NCBI GenBank assembly: GCA_900752305.1
Contig: CAADUV010000011.1
Location: forward strand, 1 to 11,688
Reading direction: 5' to 3'
DNA: 11,688 nt
Source of the DNA: an uncultured Oscillospiraceae bacterium
GTDB taxonomy: Bacteria; Bacillota; Clostridia; Oscillospirales; Oscillospiraceae
Both the position numbers and the translations under genes were made by a program. The first letter of the stretch is position 1. Every line of letters starts with the position of its first letter. Shown here piece by piece: positions 1 through 6,519 of this stretch. Under the pieces are notes generated by a model. That model saw nothing but the letters and a program-made list of their open reading frames with translations. It was not told the origin of the DNA and searched no databases.

Positions 1-1077
1 CATCCCCCGCTCCATCTGGTACAGGTTGGACGTGATGATGTCCCCCAGCTCCCGCCAGTGCTCTCGTCCTTCCGTGGCAGCCAATTCCTTAGTCTGCACC
101 CGAATCTTCCGCACCGCTCGGTCTCGGGCGTTGTTCAGAGTCTTCAGCAGCTCCTGTCCCTTCTGCCGCACCCGCTCCTGCCGCTCCCGGTCGCCGTAAA
201 AAGCGTCCAGCATCTGGCCAAAGGTGGCAAACTCTCGCACCTCATAGAGCCGCTCGTACTGCCCCAGAGGCAGGAAGGAAAAGTCCTTGGGCTGTTCCGC
301 CTGATACAGCGCCACCGGCTGGAAATGGCCCGAACGAATGGTCTGGCACAGGTACAAAAGCCGGTCGGCGAACCGCTCCAACTGCCCTTCTCGCAGGGTA
401 CAGAACCGGGCGTCCACCCCGCCGGTGGCACGGTAGACCACCTCTCGGCAGAGCAGCGGGGACAGGCCGATGAAGTGATCCAAGATCCACTGGGTCAGCT
501 CCTGTTCCGCCGGCGCCTGGCGCAGCAGTTCTTTCAGCTGGTCCGGTTCCACTGTCAGCGGGTCGTATTTCCCCTGGCTCTGAGGGGGCTGTCGGTAGAA
601 CATCCCCGGCAGGACGGGACGGAGCTGAGACAAGTCCCCGTCAATGCGGCGCAGGCAATCCACAATGCGCCCTGTTTGGTCGGTCAAGATCAGGTTGGCA
701 CGGCGTCCCATAGCCTCCAAAATCAGATGACAGGGCACCTTGTCCCCCATCTCATTGGTGGTCTCCAATTCCATATCCACCATCCGCTCCATGGACGGCT
801 GCCGCAGAGCCATGACCCGGGCCCCGGACAGGTATTTCCGCAGGAGCATACAGAACATCGGCGGGTTGGCCGGGTTCTCCCGGCTGCCTTCGGTGAGCTG
901 GAGCCTGGGATGGGAGGGGTTGGCGGTGAGCAGCAGCTTGCAGTTGCCCTGATTGCCCCGGAGGAGCATCACAATTTCATCCCGAGCAGGCTGAAAGATC
1001 TTATCCACACGGGCGCCCTCCACGGCGGGACGGCACTCCTGGACAATCCCTGTTAAGCAGGCGGCATCCAACGGCAT
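1..1077 (-). CDS. rqcH: RqcH / NFACT-family ribosome quality control protein (3' part cut off by window)
   Basis: The gene encodes the N-terminal 359 residues of an NFACT (FbpA/RqcH/Rqc2/NEMF) protein; the frame is open to position 1, so about the last 200 residues (coiled-coil end and NFACT-R domain) lie outside. Family knowledge: RqcH binds stalled 50S-peptidyl-tRNA complexes and recruits tRNA-Ala to add alanine tails that mark nascent chains for degradation. Visible evidence: N-terminal NFACT-N domain with GARVDKIFQP (21-30), ENPANPPMFCMLLRKYL (67-83), EAMGRRANLILTD (about 122-134) and DHFIGLSPLLCREVVYRA, then a charged helical stretch (about 290-345) leading to the middle domain. The Asp-Arg pair needed for tRNA handling in RqcH is Glu97-Arg98 here. 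The ATG at 1077 has an AAGGAGG site 8 nt upstream and follows the mrnC stop by 4 bp, so the two are translationally linked. Older annotations call such genes fibronectin-binding protein. Confidence 0.93.
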   Translation of the reverse strand, partial: MPLDAACLTGIVQECRPAVEGARVDKIFQPARDEIVMLLRGNQGNCKLLLTANPSHPRLQLTEGSRENPANPPMFCMLLRKYLSGARVMALRQPSMERMVDMELETTNEMGDKVPCHLILEAMGRRANLILTDQTGRIVDCLRRIDGDLSQLRPVLPGMFYRQPPQSQGKYDPLTVEPDQLKELLRQAPAEQELTQWILDHFIGLSPLLCREVVYRATGGVDARFCTLREGQLERFADRLLYLCQTIRSGHFQPVALYQAEQPKDFSFLPLGQYERLYEVREFATFGQMLDAFYGDRERQERVRQKGQELLKTLNNARDRAVRKIRVQTKELAATEGREHWRELGDIITSNLYQMERGM

Positions 1078-1081
1078 ATCC

Positions 1082-1492
1082 TCACCCCTCCTTTTCTTCC
1101 ATGATGATACCGAACAGCTGGTTGATGCGTTCCAGCTGTCCCTGTAGGTAGAGCCACCCGAACAGCGCTTCCAGACCGGTGGCACGGGTGTACTGGCCTC
1201 GGCTGGCGTTTTTGGGGATGGCATGGACGTGGGCGTTCCGCCCTCGGCGGTAGACTGCGCGCTCCGCCTCGGTCAGGCAGGGCAGGAGCTTCTCCACTGC
1301 CGCCGCCTGGGCTTCCGCCCGCACCAACGCTACCGTCTCCTTGTGCAGGTTGCCGCAGGTGGCACGCCCCTGGGTACACAGCCAGCCCCGCGCCAAAATC
1401 TCGTATACTGCGTCCCCCATATGAGCCAGCGCCAGACTGCTCATGGCACGCAAGTCGTCCGGTTGGACATTCAAATGCAGGTAATCACTCAT
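1082..1492 (-). CDS. mrnC: Mini-ribonuclease 3 (23S rRNA maturation)
   Basis: 136-residue Mini-RNase III, a dimeric RNase III-like nuclease without a dsRNA-binding domain that trims 23S rRNA precursor ends in Firmicutes. The RNase III signature is ALAHMGDAVYEILARG (residues 21-36) with the metal-binding Asp27; the C-terminal motif YTRATGLEALFGWLYLQG (101-118) holds the second acidic residue, Glu108. RRGRNAHVHAIPKNAS (82-97) matches the conserved basic segment. Length is normal for the family. Its ATG overlaps the stop of the upstream transporter as ATGA (1489-1492), and the rqcH start follows 4 bp after its stop, so the three genes form one transcript. mrnC more commonly sits next to cysS; here it is coupled to a transporter and a ribosome-rescue factor. 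Confidence 0.95.
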   Translation of the reverse strand: MSDYLHLNVQPDDLRAMSSLALAHMGDAVYEILARGWLCTQGRATCGNLHKETVALVRAEAQAAAVEKLLPCLTEAERAVYRRGRNAHVHAIPKNASRGQYTRATGLEALFGWLYLQGQLERINQLFGIIMEEKEG

Positions 1493-2394
1493 GGAAGTTC
1501 CTCCGTCCGCTCTTCCACCTTGGCACGATGCCGGAAGGGCGGGTAGTTGTTGTTGTATAGGAAGATGACCAGCGCCGCGCCCACGATGAGCACGTAGCCG
1601 ACCACACTCCAGTGATCGGGCACCTGGTCAAAGAGGAAGTAGCCCAGGGCAGCAGCGAACAAGATCTGTGAATAGTCATACACCGACACCTCTCGCGCCG
1701 GAGCATGGGTATAGGCCAGTGTCACCCCAAACTGTCCCCCCGTGGCCGCCACACCGGCGCCCAGGAGCATCAAAAATTGGTGGAGGGTCAAGGGTTGGAA
1801 ATGGAACACCAGCCAGGGCACTACCGACAGGCAGGAGAAGGTGGAGAAGAAGAACACGATCACCGGACTGCGCTCCCCCTTCAGCCCCAGCACCCGCACC
1901 ATAGTGTACGCCCCGCCGGCAGCCAGACCGCTGGTGAGGCCGATGAGGGAGGGGCCAAGGTTCAGGTTCTCAAAGGTGGGCTGGATGACGAACAGGGTGC
2001 CGACAAAGGCGGTCAGCACCGCCCCCACCTGGAAGTGGGTCAGCTTCTCTTTCAGGAAGAGGAAGGAGAAGACCAGGACGAAAAAGGGGGACATCTTGTT
2101 GAGCATGGAGGCGTTGGAGAGCACCAGATGATCGACAGCGTAGAAGTTGCACAGGATGCCGATGGTGCCCAAAATGGAGCGTCCCAGATGGAAGGGCAAC
2201 GTGCCCTTCTTGATGGCAAATCCCTGCCCCTCCCGCAGCAAGATGGCCAGCGCCACAAAGGCCGCCACCAGGTTGCGGAAAAAGCTCTTCTCCACACTGG
2301 GCATATCCCCTGCCAGACGCACGAAGGCATTCATAAAGGCAAAGCTGCCGGAGGAGAAGATCATGTAACAAATGGCTTTCGCCTTTCCACTCAT
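1489..2394 (-). CDS. DMT-superfamily (EamA) membrane transporter
   Basis: 301-residue multi-pass membrane protein of the drug/metabolite transporter superfamily with the usual two EamA repeats (about 8-137 and 150-280), roughly ten hydrophobic helices and a charged cytoplasmic tail. Conserved EamA features include FFRNLVAAFVALAILL (38-53), the NASMLNKMSPFFVLVFSFLF segment at the end of repeat 1, and Tyr-Ser-Gln in the C-terminal repeat followed by a helix ending in YLFDQVP-like sequence. Substrate cannot be told from sequence; members export amino acids, nucleobase metabolites or drugs. I start it at the ATG at 2394, preceded by AGAAAGGA (2405-2412). A longer in-frame ATG at 2511 would put translation through the uraA terminator and upstream of the promoter, so it is rejected. 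First gene of the operon with mrnC and rqcH. Confidence 0.88.
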   Translation of the reverse strand: MSGKAKAICYMIFSSGSFAFMNAFVRLAGDMPSVEKSFFRNLVAAFVALAILLREGQGFAIKKGTLPFHLGRSILGTIGILCNFYAVDHLVLSNASMLNKMSPFFVLVFSFLFLKEKLTHFQVGAVLTAFVGTLFVIQPTFENLNLGPSLIGLTSGLAAGGAYTMVRVLGLKGERSPVIVFFFSTFSCLSVVPWLVFHFQPLTLHQFLMLLGAGVAATGGQFGVTLAYTHAPAREVSVYDYSQILFAAALGYFLFDQVPDHWSVVGYVLIVGAALVIFLYNNNYPPFRHRAKVEERTEELP

Positions 2395-2419
2395 GGGTAT
2401 CCCGTCCTTTCTGGGAGCT

Positions 2420-2428
2420 ATTGTATCA
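2420..2428 (-). promoter_or_regulatory. Extended -10 promoter of the transporter-mrnC-rqcH operon
   Basis: On the minus strand TGATACAAT gives an extended -10 (TG-N-TACAAT). No good -35 lies 17 nt upstream, only a T-rich stretch, which is typical of extended -10 promoters. The predicted start near 2413 leaves a very short leader whose first bases form the AGAAAGGA ribosome site. It sits just after the uraA terminator, where an independent promoter is expected. Confidence 0.55.
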
Positions 2429-2462
2429 TATCGGTTCGGAAAAGAAAAGCATTGCCCCAGAC

Positions 2463-2500
2463 GGAAAAGAAAGAGCGAATCGCTTCCGATTCGCTCTTTC
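2463..2500 (-). terminator. Intrinsic terminator of the pyrR-uraA operon
   Basis: Perfect 14-bp inverted repeat (2469-2482 with 2487-2500; arm AAAGAGCGAATCG plus one closing pair) with a 4-nt loop, read on the minus strand and followed by the U-rich tail TTTTCC. It starts 30 bp after the uraA stop codon and separates uraA from the downstream transporter operon. The other strand has no T-run after the stem. Confidence 0.85.
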
Positions 2501-2530
2501 CCAAGTCTCACGATGGTGATGCAGGTGCGA

Positions 2531-3874
2531 TCACACCTTAAAGTTCACAGAAGTATCCCCCTGCTCATCCACGCCGAACTCGTAGTCCTTGCCGGGCAGG
2601 ATGGCGTTGAGGATGATTCCCACCAGGGAGGCAACTGCCAGACCGGACAGGCTGATGGTGGCTTCGCCTGCGGGGATGACGATGGCGCCAGCCTCAGAGA
2701 AGGCGATGCCGATGGCCAGAACCATGATGATGGCAGCGATGATAACGTTGCGGGAGTTGGTGAAGTCCACCTTGTTCTCCACCACGTTGCGGACGCCGAT
2801 GGCGGAGATCATGCCGTACAGGATCATGCTCACACCGCCCATGGTAGCAGCGGGCATAGCGGTGACCAGTGCGCCGAACTTAGGGGAGAAGGAGAGCAGG
2901 ACAGCCAGGCCAGCGGCGATGCGGATGACGCGGGGGTCATAGACGCGGGACAGAGCCAGGACGCCGGTGTTTTCACCATAGGTGGTGTTGGCGGGAGCGC
3001 CGAACAGAGAGGCCAGGGTGGTTGCCAGGCCGTCACCCAGCAGGGTGCGGTGCAGGCCGGGGTCGGCCAGGTAGTTGCGTTCGCAGGTGGAGCTGATGGC
3101 GCAGATGTCGCCGATGTGCTCGATCATGGTGGCCAGCGCCAGGGGGACGATGGTGATCATGGAGCTGACCAGCAGGCTGGTGTCGCAGTCGCCGATGAGG
3201 GCGAACACGGTGCGTTCCATTTCAATGGGAGAGCCGATCCAAGCGGCCTTTTCCACCAGGGTGAAGTCCACGTTGCCGGTAATAGCGGCCACCACATAGG
3301 AGGCGACAACACCCAGCAGGATGGGGATGATCTTGATCATACCCTTGCCCCAGATGTTGCAGACGATGACCACAACGATGGCCACCAGTGCGATGGGCCA
3401 GTTCTTGGCGCAGTTGTTCAGGGCGCTGGAGGACAGGGTCAGGCCGATGCAGATGATGACGGGGCCGGTGACGATGGGCGGGAAGAACCGCATGACCTTC
3501 TGTGCGCCGAAGGCACGGAAGAGGGCGGCCAGGATGACATACAGCAGACCAGCGACGGCGACGCCAGCGCAGGCGTAGGGCAGCAGCTCCGCCTCACCCT
3601 TGGGTGCGATGGCCTGATAGCCAGCCAGGAAGGCAAAGGAGGAGCCCAGGAAGGCGGGCACTTTGCCCTTGGCCAGCAGGTGGAACAGCAGGGTGCCAAG
3701 GCCGGCGAACAGCAGAGTGGTGGTGACGCTCAGGCCGGTCAAAACGGGAACCAGGACGGTAGCGCCGAACATGGCGAACATATGCTGGATGCCCAGCACC
3801 AACATTCTCGGTGCGCCCAGCGCTCTGGCATCATAGATGCCCTCTGTGCCAATGACAGGTTTTTCTTTACTCAT
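2531..3874 (-). CDS. uraA: Uracil permease, NCS2 (nucleobase:cation symporter-2) family
   Basis: 447-residue inner-membrane transporter with about 14 hydrophobic segments, matching UraA/PyrP uracil:proton symporters. QHMFAMFGATVLVPVLTGL (30-48) is the family N-terminal signature; EHIGD (252-256) and APANTTYGENTGVLALSR (293-310) carry the two substrate/proton glutamates, corresponding to E241 and E290 of E. coli UraA. E. coli UraA has His at the last residue of the first motif (H245); here it is Asp256. Start choice: ATG at 3874 has GAGAAGGAG (3881-3889) at correct spacing, whereas an in-frame ATG at 3925 has no Shine-Dalgarno and would add a Lys/Glu-rich tail. It lies 76 bp after pyrR with no terminator between, so both share the pyr leader control; neighbourhood supports uracil over xanthine as substrate. 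Confidence 0.92.
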   Translation of the reverse strand: MSKEKPVIGTEGIYDARALGAPRMLVLGIQHMFAMFGATVLVPVLTGLSVTTTLLFAGLGTLLFHLLAKGKVPAFLGSSFAFLAGYQAIAPKGEAELLPYACAGVAVAGLLYVILAALFRAFGAQKVMRFFPPIVTGPVIICIGLTLSSSALNNCAKNWPIALVAIVVVIVCNIWGKGMIKIIPILLGVVASYVVAAITGNVDFTLVEKAAWIGSPIEMERTVFALIGDCDTSLLVSSMITIVPLALATMIEHIGDICAISSTCERNYLADPGLHRTLLGDGLATTLASLFGAPANTTYGENTGVLALSRVYDPRVIRIAAGLAVLLSFSPKFGALVTAMPAATMGGVSMILYGMISAIGVRNVVENKVDFTNSRNVIIAAIIMVLAIGIAFSEAGAIVIPAGEATISLSGLAVASLVGIILNAILPGKDYEFGVDEQGDTSVNFKV

Positions 3875-3880
3875 GATTTT

Positions 3881-3889
3881 CTCCTTCTC
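3881..3889 (-). promoter_or_regulatory. Ribosome binding site that fixes the uraA start
   Basis: GAGAAGGAG on the minus strand, 6 nt before the ATG at 3874. The alternative ATG at 3925 has nothing comparable, so this site decides the start. Confidence 0.75.
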
Positions 3890-3950
3890 TTTTTCTTTCT
3901 TTTCTATCGGTTGCTTGTTGCTCATAGTTACAATGGTATTTGCTCTATCA

Positions 3951-4508
3951 TCAAGAGTCGGGCTCCTCCCGACTCCAAATGGTCACGCTGTTCTCTCCGT
4001 CCTGCTCCGCCACCTTCACCGAGACGATCTCCCGGCGGGCGGTGGGGATGTGCTTGCCCACGTAGTTGGCCTTGATGGGCAGCTCCGCATGGCCCCGGTC
4101 GATGAGGGCGAAGAGCTGAATTTTCGCCGGACGGCCCAGGGCGATGACCGCTTCCATAGCGGCTCGCGCGGTGCGGCCAGTGAAGATGACATCATCCACC
4201 AGCACCACGGTCATCCCTTCCACAGAGAAGGGCACGTGGGTGCCGCTGACCACCGGCGCTTCGGCGATGGTGCTCAAGTCGTCCCGGTACAGGGTGATGT
4301 CCAGCTCCCCAACAGGGATGTCCACCCCTTCCAGCCGGGAGATGTTCCTGCCCAGCCGCTGTGCCAAGGGGACCCCACGGGTTTTGATGCCCACCAGGCA
4401 GAGGTGGTCGGTGCCATGGTTTTTCTCCACGATCTGGTGGGCAATGCGCACCAATGCCCGTTCCATGGCGGCTTCGTCCATGATGTGGGCTTTTTCCTTC
4501 ACACTCAT
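3951..4508 (-). CDS. pyrR: PyrR, pyrimidine operon regulator / uracil phosphoribosyltransferase
   Basis: 185-residue type I phosphoribosyltransferase-fold protein. The PRPP-binding loop [17 protein letters not shown] (101-117) is fully conserved, and [15 protein letters not shown] (38-52) and [11 protein letters not shown] (68-78) match PyrR rather than Upp or other phosphoribosyltransferases. Known role: PyrR binds pyr mRNA in a UMP/UTP-dependent way and promotes transcription termination; it also has weak uracil phosphoribosyltransferase activity. The ATG at 4508 follows GGAGGG by 6 nt. It is the first substantial gene of the transcript, directly behind a leader terminator (4523-4556), and is followed by the uracil permease, the classic regulator-plus-uptake pairing. 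The de novo pyr genes are not in the window. C-terminus is about normal for the family (near 180 residues). Confidence 0.95.
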   Translation of the reverse strand: MSVKEKAHIMDEAAMERALVRIAHQIVEKNHGTDHLCLVGIKTRGVPLAQRLGRNISRLEGVDIPVGELDITLYRDDLSTIAEAPVVSGTHVPFSVEGMTVVLVDDVIFTGRTARAAMEAVIALGRPAKIQLFALIDRGHAELPIKANYVGKHIPTARREIVSVKVAEQDGENSVTIWSREEPDS

Positions 4509-4522
4509 CGGTTCCCTCCGGT

Positions 4523-4556
4523 AAAAAAGAACGCCCTGTCAAAAGGACAAGGCGCT
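4523..4556 (-). terminator. Attenuator terminator in the pyrR-uraA leader
   Basis: Minus-strand hairpin: 4556-4546 pairs with 4540-4530 (11 bp with two G-U pairs, loop CTTTT), followed after one C by six T (4528-4523). It ends 14 nt before the pyrR ATG, so when formed it stops transcription before pyrR. It lies about 110 nt downstream of the predicted transcription start, the usual arrangement of pyr attenuators. Confidence 0.85.
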
Positions 4557-4629
4557 TGTGCAGTCATAGTGAAGCCATGGCGTCCTGCAAGAACCCCACA
4601 GCAAAACTCGTTATGAACGACACCTTGTC
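4546..4629 (-). promoter_or_regulatory. Candidate antiterminator pairing in the pyrR leader
   Basis: On the minus strand GACAAGGTGT (4629-4620) can pair without mismatch (10 bp, two G-U) with GCGCCTTGTC (4555-4546), which is the 5' arm of the leader terminator. The two structures are mutually exclusive. The upstream arm can itself be tied up in a local CGACA-AGG-TGTCG hairpin (4630-4618), a possible anti-antiterminator. The usual PyrR loop consensus (ARUCCNGNGAGGYU) is not visible anywhere in the leader, so which signal moves the switch is open. Confidence 0.5.
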
Positions 4630-4656
4630 GGCAACGCTGTACCGTCTTAAAGACAT
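4564..4656 (-). CDS. Possible 30-residue leader peptide upstream of pyrR
   Basis: Short ORF starting MSLRRYSVADK and ending FLQDAMASL, with its TGA (4566-4564) 7 nt before the terminator stem. A ribosome terminating there would cover the 5' arm of the terminator, as in ribosome-coupled attenuation (the pyrBI principle in enterobacteria). Against it: the predicted transcription start leaves only about 8 nt before the ATG, the Shine-Dalgarno is poor (AGAAAAAG), and a 30-codon ORF in GC-rich DNA can occur by chance. The peptide shows no run of one codon type that would suggest an amino-acid sensor. I do not recognise the sequence. Confidence 0.3.
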   Translation of the reverse strand: MSLRRYSVADKVSFITSFAVGFLQDAMASL

Positions 4657-4670
4657 CTTTTTCTTTCGGT

Positions 4671-4700
4671 AGGATACCACCCCTGTTGTCACTTTGTCAA
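4671..4700 (-). promoter_or_regulatory. Promoter of pyrR-uraA
   Basis: Minus-strand TTGACA (4700-4695), 18-bp spacer, TATCCT (4676-4671). The -35 is perfect; the -10 matches 4 of 6. It lies just downstream of the dapL terminator, which is where a new transcript would begin. Predicted start near 4664. Confidence 0.65.
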
Positions 4701-4730
4701 GCCCCTTTTCCATTTCTGTGGACAGTACAC

Positions 4731-4768
4731 AAAAAAGAGGCCCCGAAGAACCATCTCTTCGGAGCCTC
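4731..4768 (-). terminator. Intrinsic terminator of dapL
   Basis: 13-bp stem on the minus strand (4768-4756 with 4749-4737, one G-U pair), 6-nt loop, then six T (4736-4731). It starts about 40 bp after the dapL stop and insulates dapL from pyrR. Confidence 0.92.
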
Positions 4769-4806
4769 ATTTCTGCATATTTATTCAGTTCCTACCGTAT
4801 ATTCTC

Positions 4807-6027
4807 TTACTTCTTCAGCAGCGCTGCCACCCGTGCCACAGCTTCCACGGTCTGGTCTGCGTCACCGAAGGCGGTCATACGGATATACCCTTCACCGCTG
4901 GGGCCGAAGCCTGCGCCGGGGGTGGTGACCACGTTGGCCTGCTCCAGCAGCAGGTCGAAGAACTCCCAGCTGCCCATGCCGTTGGGGGTCTTTGCCCAGA
5001 CGTAGGGGGAGTTGACCGCGCCATAGACCTCCAGGCCAGCCTTGCTCAGCCCTTCCTTGATGACCTTGGCGTTGTTCTGATAGTAGGCGATGTTCTCCTT
5101 CACCTGCTTCTGACCTGCTTCACTATAGACAGCCTCTGCGCCGCGCTGGATGATGTAGGCAGTGCCGTTGAACTTGGTGGTCTGACGGCGGTTCCACATA
5201 GCGTTCAGGCTGGCGCCCTCCCGCACCAGCTCCTTGGGCACCACGGTGAAGCCGCAGCGGGTGCCGGTAAAACCAGCGGTCTTGGAGAAGCTGCGGAACT
5301 CAATGGCGCAGGTCTTAGCGCCTTCCACTTCATAGATGGAGTGGGGCACGTTGTCCTCTACGATGAAGGACTCATAGGCGGCGTCAAAGAGGATGATGGC
5401 GTCGTTGGCGTTGGCGTAGTCCACCCAGACCTTCAGCTGATCCTTGGTCAGGACGGTGCCGGTGGGGTTGTTGGGAGAGCAGAGGTAGATGATGTCCACT
5501 TTGCCTTCGGGCAGGGCGGGGACGAAATCATTTTCCGCGGTGGTGGGCATATAATAGATGTTGCTCCAACGGCCGGACTCAGCGTCGTACTCGCCGGCAC
5601 GGCCGCTCATGGCGTTGGTGTCCAGATAGACGGTGTAGACGGGGTCGCACAGGGCTACCTTATTATCGACATCAAACAGGTCGCCGATGTTGCCACAGTC
5701 GCTCTTAGCGCCGTCGGAGATGAAGATCTCATCGGGCTGGATGTCCACACCGCGAGCGGCGAAATCATGGGCGGCGATGGCATCCCGGAGGAAATCGTAG
5801 CCCTGTTCGGGGCCGTAGCCACGGAAGGTCTCGGAAGCGCCCATCTCGTCAACGGCCTTGTGCATGGCCTCGATGACGGCGGCGGGCAGGGGGCGGGTGA
5901 CGTCGCCGATGCCCAGCTTGATGAGCTTGGCGTCAGGATGTGCGGCAGAGTAGGCGGCCACACGGCGGGCAATCTCGGAGAAGAGGTAGCTGCCGGGCAA
6001 TTTCTGATAGTTGCTGTTCACTTTCAT
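4807..6027 (-). CDS. dapL: LL-diaminopimelate aminotransferase
   Basis: 406-residue class I/II PLP aminotransferase. It converts tetrahydrodipicolinate directly to LL-2,6-diaminopimelate with glutamate, the short DapL route to lysine and meso-DAP for peptidoglycan that bypasses the DapD/C/E and dehydrogenase routes. Signatures: [12 protein letters not shown] (37-48), [17 protein letters not shown] (68-84), the DapL-specific [14 protein letters not shown] (105-118), SPNNPTG (184-190) with Asn187, DAAYESF (215-221) with Asp215 and Tyr218, and the PLP lysine in [15 protein letters not shown] (Lys249). Length is standard for DapL. Start: ATG at 6027 with GGGAGGA about 9 nt upstream; an in-frame ATG at 6054 has no ribosome site. 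It stands alone between its own promoter and terminator and is divergent from glnN. Confidence 0.96.
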   Translation of the reverse strand: MKVNSNYQKLPGSYLFSEIARRVAAYSAAHPDAKLIKLGIGDVTRPLPAAVIEAMHKAVDEMGASETFRGYGPEQGYDFLRDAIAAHDFAARGVDIQPDEIFISDGAKSDCGNIGDLFDVDNKVALCDPVYTVYLDTNAMSGRAGEYDAESGRWSNIYYMPTTAENDFVPALPEGKVDIIYLCSPNNPTGTVLTKDQLKVWVDYANANDAIILFDAAYESFIVEDNVPHSIYEVEGAKTCAIEFRSFSKTAGFTGTRCGFTVVPKELVREGASLNAMWNRRQTTKFNGTAYIIQRGAEAVYSEAGQKQVKENIAYYQNNAKVIKEGLSKAGLEVYGAVNSPYVWAKTPNGMGSWEFFDLLLEQANVVTTPGAGFGPSGEGYIRMTAFGDADQTVEAVARVAALLKK

Positions 6028-6190
6028 ATTGTCAATCCTCCCTATGTGTATCATTCTGGTCGGTTTTGTCTATCCTTTGCCCCCATTCCCATAGTCTTGA
6101 CTATAGAACCTGGGGGAAACTGTCTGCTAAAATGAATCCCGCGCCGGTGGGAAACTGCACAAAATGAGCCGTCCGCACAGGAGCGTGCAC
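6028..6190 (-). other. dapL 5' leader (about 160 nt) with a long imperfect hairpin
   Basis: The untranslated leader between the predicted start and the dapL ATG. It contains ATAGT-CAAG-ACTAT inside an arm pair CCCCC/GGGGG, making one long imperfect hairpin at about 6080-6116, and a repeated motif CAGTTTCCC (once before ACCGG, once before CCAGG) about 45 nt apart. I could not match it to the lysine (L-box), T-box, SAM or cobalamin riboswitch consensus, and no U-run follows a stem, so any control is more likely translational or absent. Confidence 0.35.
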
Positions 6191-6197
6191 AGATTTA

Positions 6198-6225
6198 AGT
6201 ATACACCCCCATTTGAACTTGTCAA
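6198..6225 (-). promoter_or_regulatory. Promoter of dapL
   Basis: Minus-strand TTGACA (6225-6220), 16-bp spacer, TATACT (6203-6198): a perfect -35 and a 5-of-6 -10. Predicted start near 6190. The stretch 6226-6342 between it and the divergent glnN promoter is pyrimidine-rich on the plus strand and shows nothing else I can name. Confidence 0.75.
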
Positions 6226-6342
6226 GGGTTATGCCGTCATTCTCCCCTCTCACCGGGTTATTTTATCACTATTCCATAAAAAAGTTTCCCTTTTCCCCCT
6301 CCTCCTTCTCCGTCCATTCTTGCAATTTCCGCGAAAAAGTCC

Positions 6343-6371
6343 TTGCATTTTCCCTTCGGATGTTGTATTCT
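6343..6371 (+). promoter_or_regulatory. Upstream promoter of glnN (P1)
   Basis: TTGCAT (6343-6348), 17-bp spacer, TATTCT (6366-6371). Optimal spacing and good matches; predicted start near 6378, giving a leader of about 185 nt that carries the hairpins described next. Confidence 0.65.
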
Positions 6372-6387
6372 ATCCCCATCAAAAGAA

Positions 6388-6417
6388 ACGCAGGCACTGC
6401 AAAGTGGTCGAAGGCGT
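6388..6417 (+). promoter_or_regulatory. Leader hairpin 1 upstream of glnN
   Basis: Outer stem ACGC (6388-6391) with GCGT (6414-6417), an asymmetric internal loop (AGG opposite seven bases), inner stem CACT with AGTG capped by a GCAA tetraloop (6399-6402). GTCG in the internal loop (6407-6410) is complementary to CGAC (6434-6437) in the 5' arm of the following terminator. It comes just before the terminator, as an RNA sensor or protein-binding element would, but it does not match a family I know. Confidence 0.4.
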
Positions 6418-6431
6418 GTATCTTTCTTTCC

Positions 6432-6477
6432 AGCGACAATGGAGTTGCACAGACAGGCACTCTTTGTCGCTATTTTT
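6432..6477 (+). terminator. Leader terminator (attenuator) upstream of glnN
   Basis: AGCGACAA (6432-6439) pairs perfectly with TTGTCGCT (6464-6471); inside it GAG/CTC and TGC/GCA add short stems. ATTTTT follows directly. It lies between promoter P1 and the glnN ATG with no gene upstream on this strand, so it is placed to attenuate glnN. A competing hairpin TTCCA (6428-6432) with TGGAG (6440-6444) would hold the terminator's 5' arm in its loop. Confidence 0.65.
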
Positions 6478-6490
6478 GTAGTATCTGTAG

Positions 6491-6519
6491 TAGATTTTTT
6501 CCGTTAGATTCAATATAAT
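6491..6519 (+). promoter_or_regulatory. Possible second glnN promoter (P2) past the attenuator
   Basis: Perfect TATAAT (6514-6519) with a poor -35 (TAGATT, 6491-6496) at 17 bp. Directly upstream TGTAGTA occurs twice (6477-6483, 6486-6492), 9 bp apart, possibly regulator half-sites. If used, transcripts start near 6526 and escape the attenuator. Confidence 0.35.

Noticed and set aside
58..1056. Plus-strand ORF (332 codons) opposite rqcH
   Set aside because: The minus-strand frame encodes an unmistakable NFACT protein from a good start and ribosome site; this one is its shadow.
2395..2511. N-terminal extension of the DMT transporter from the ATG at 2511
   Set aside because: It would read through the uraA terminator and promoter; the ATG at 2394 has a ribosome site and begins a normal EamA N-terminus.
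2372..4075. Long plus-strand ORF (567 codons) opposite uraA and pyrR
   Set aside because: Antisense shadow of two clear genes: low-complexity Gly/Asp/Gln-rich product, no ribosome site, no family resemblance.
6028..6190. Lysine riboswitch, T-box, SAM or cobalamin riboswitch before dapL
   Set aside because: None of the conserved cores was found on the transcribed strand, and no terminator follows.
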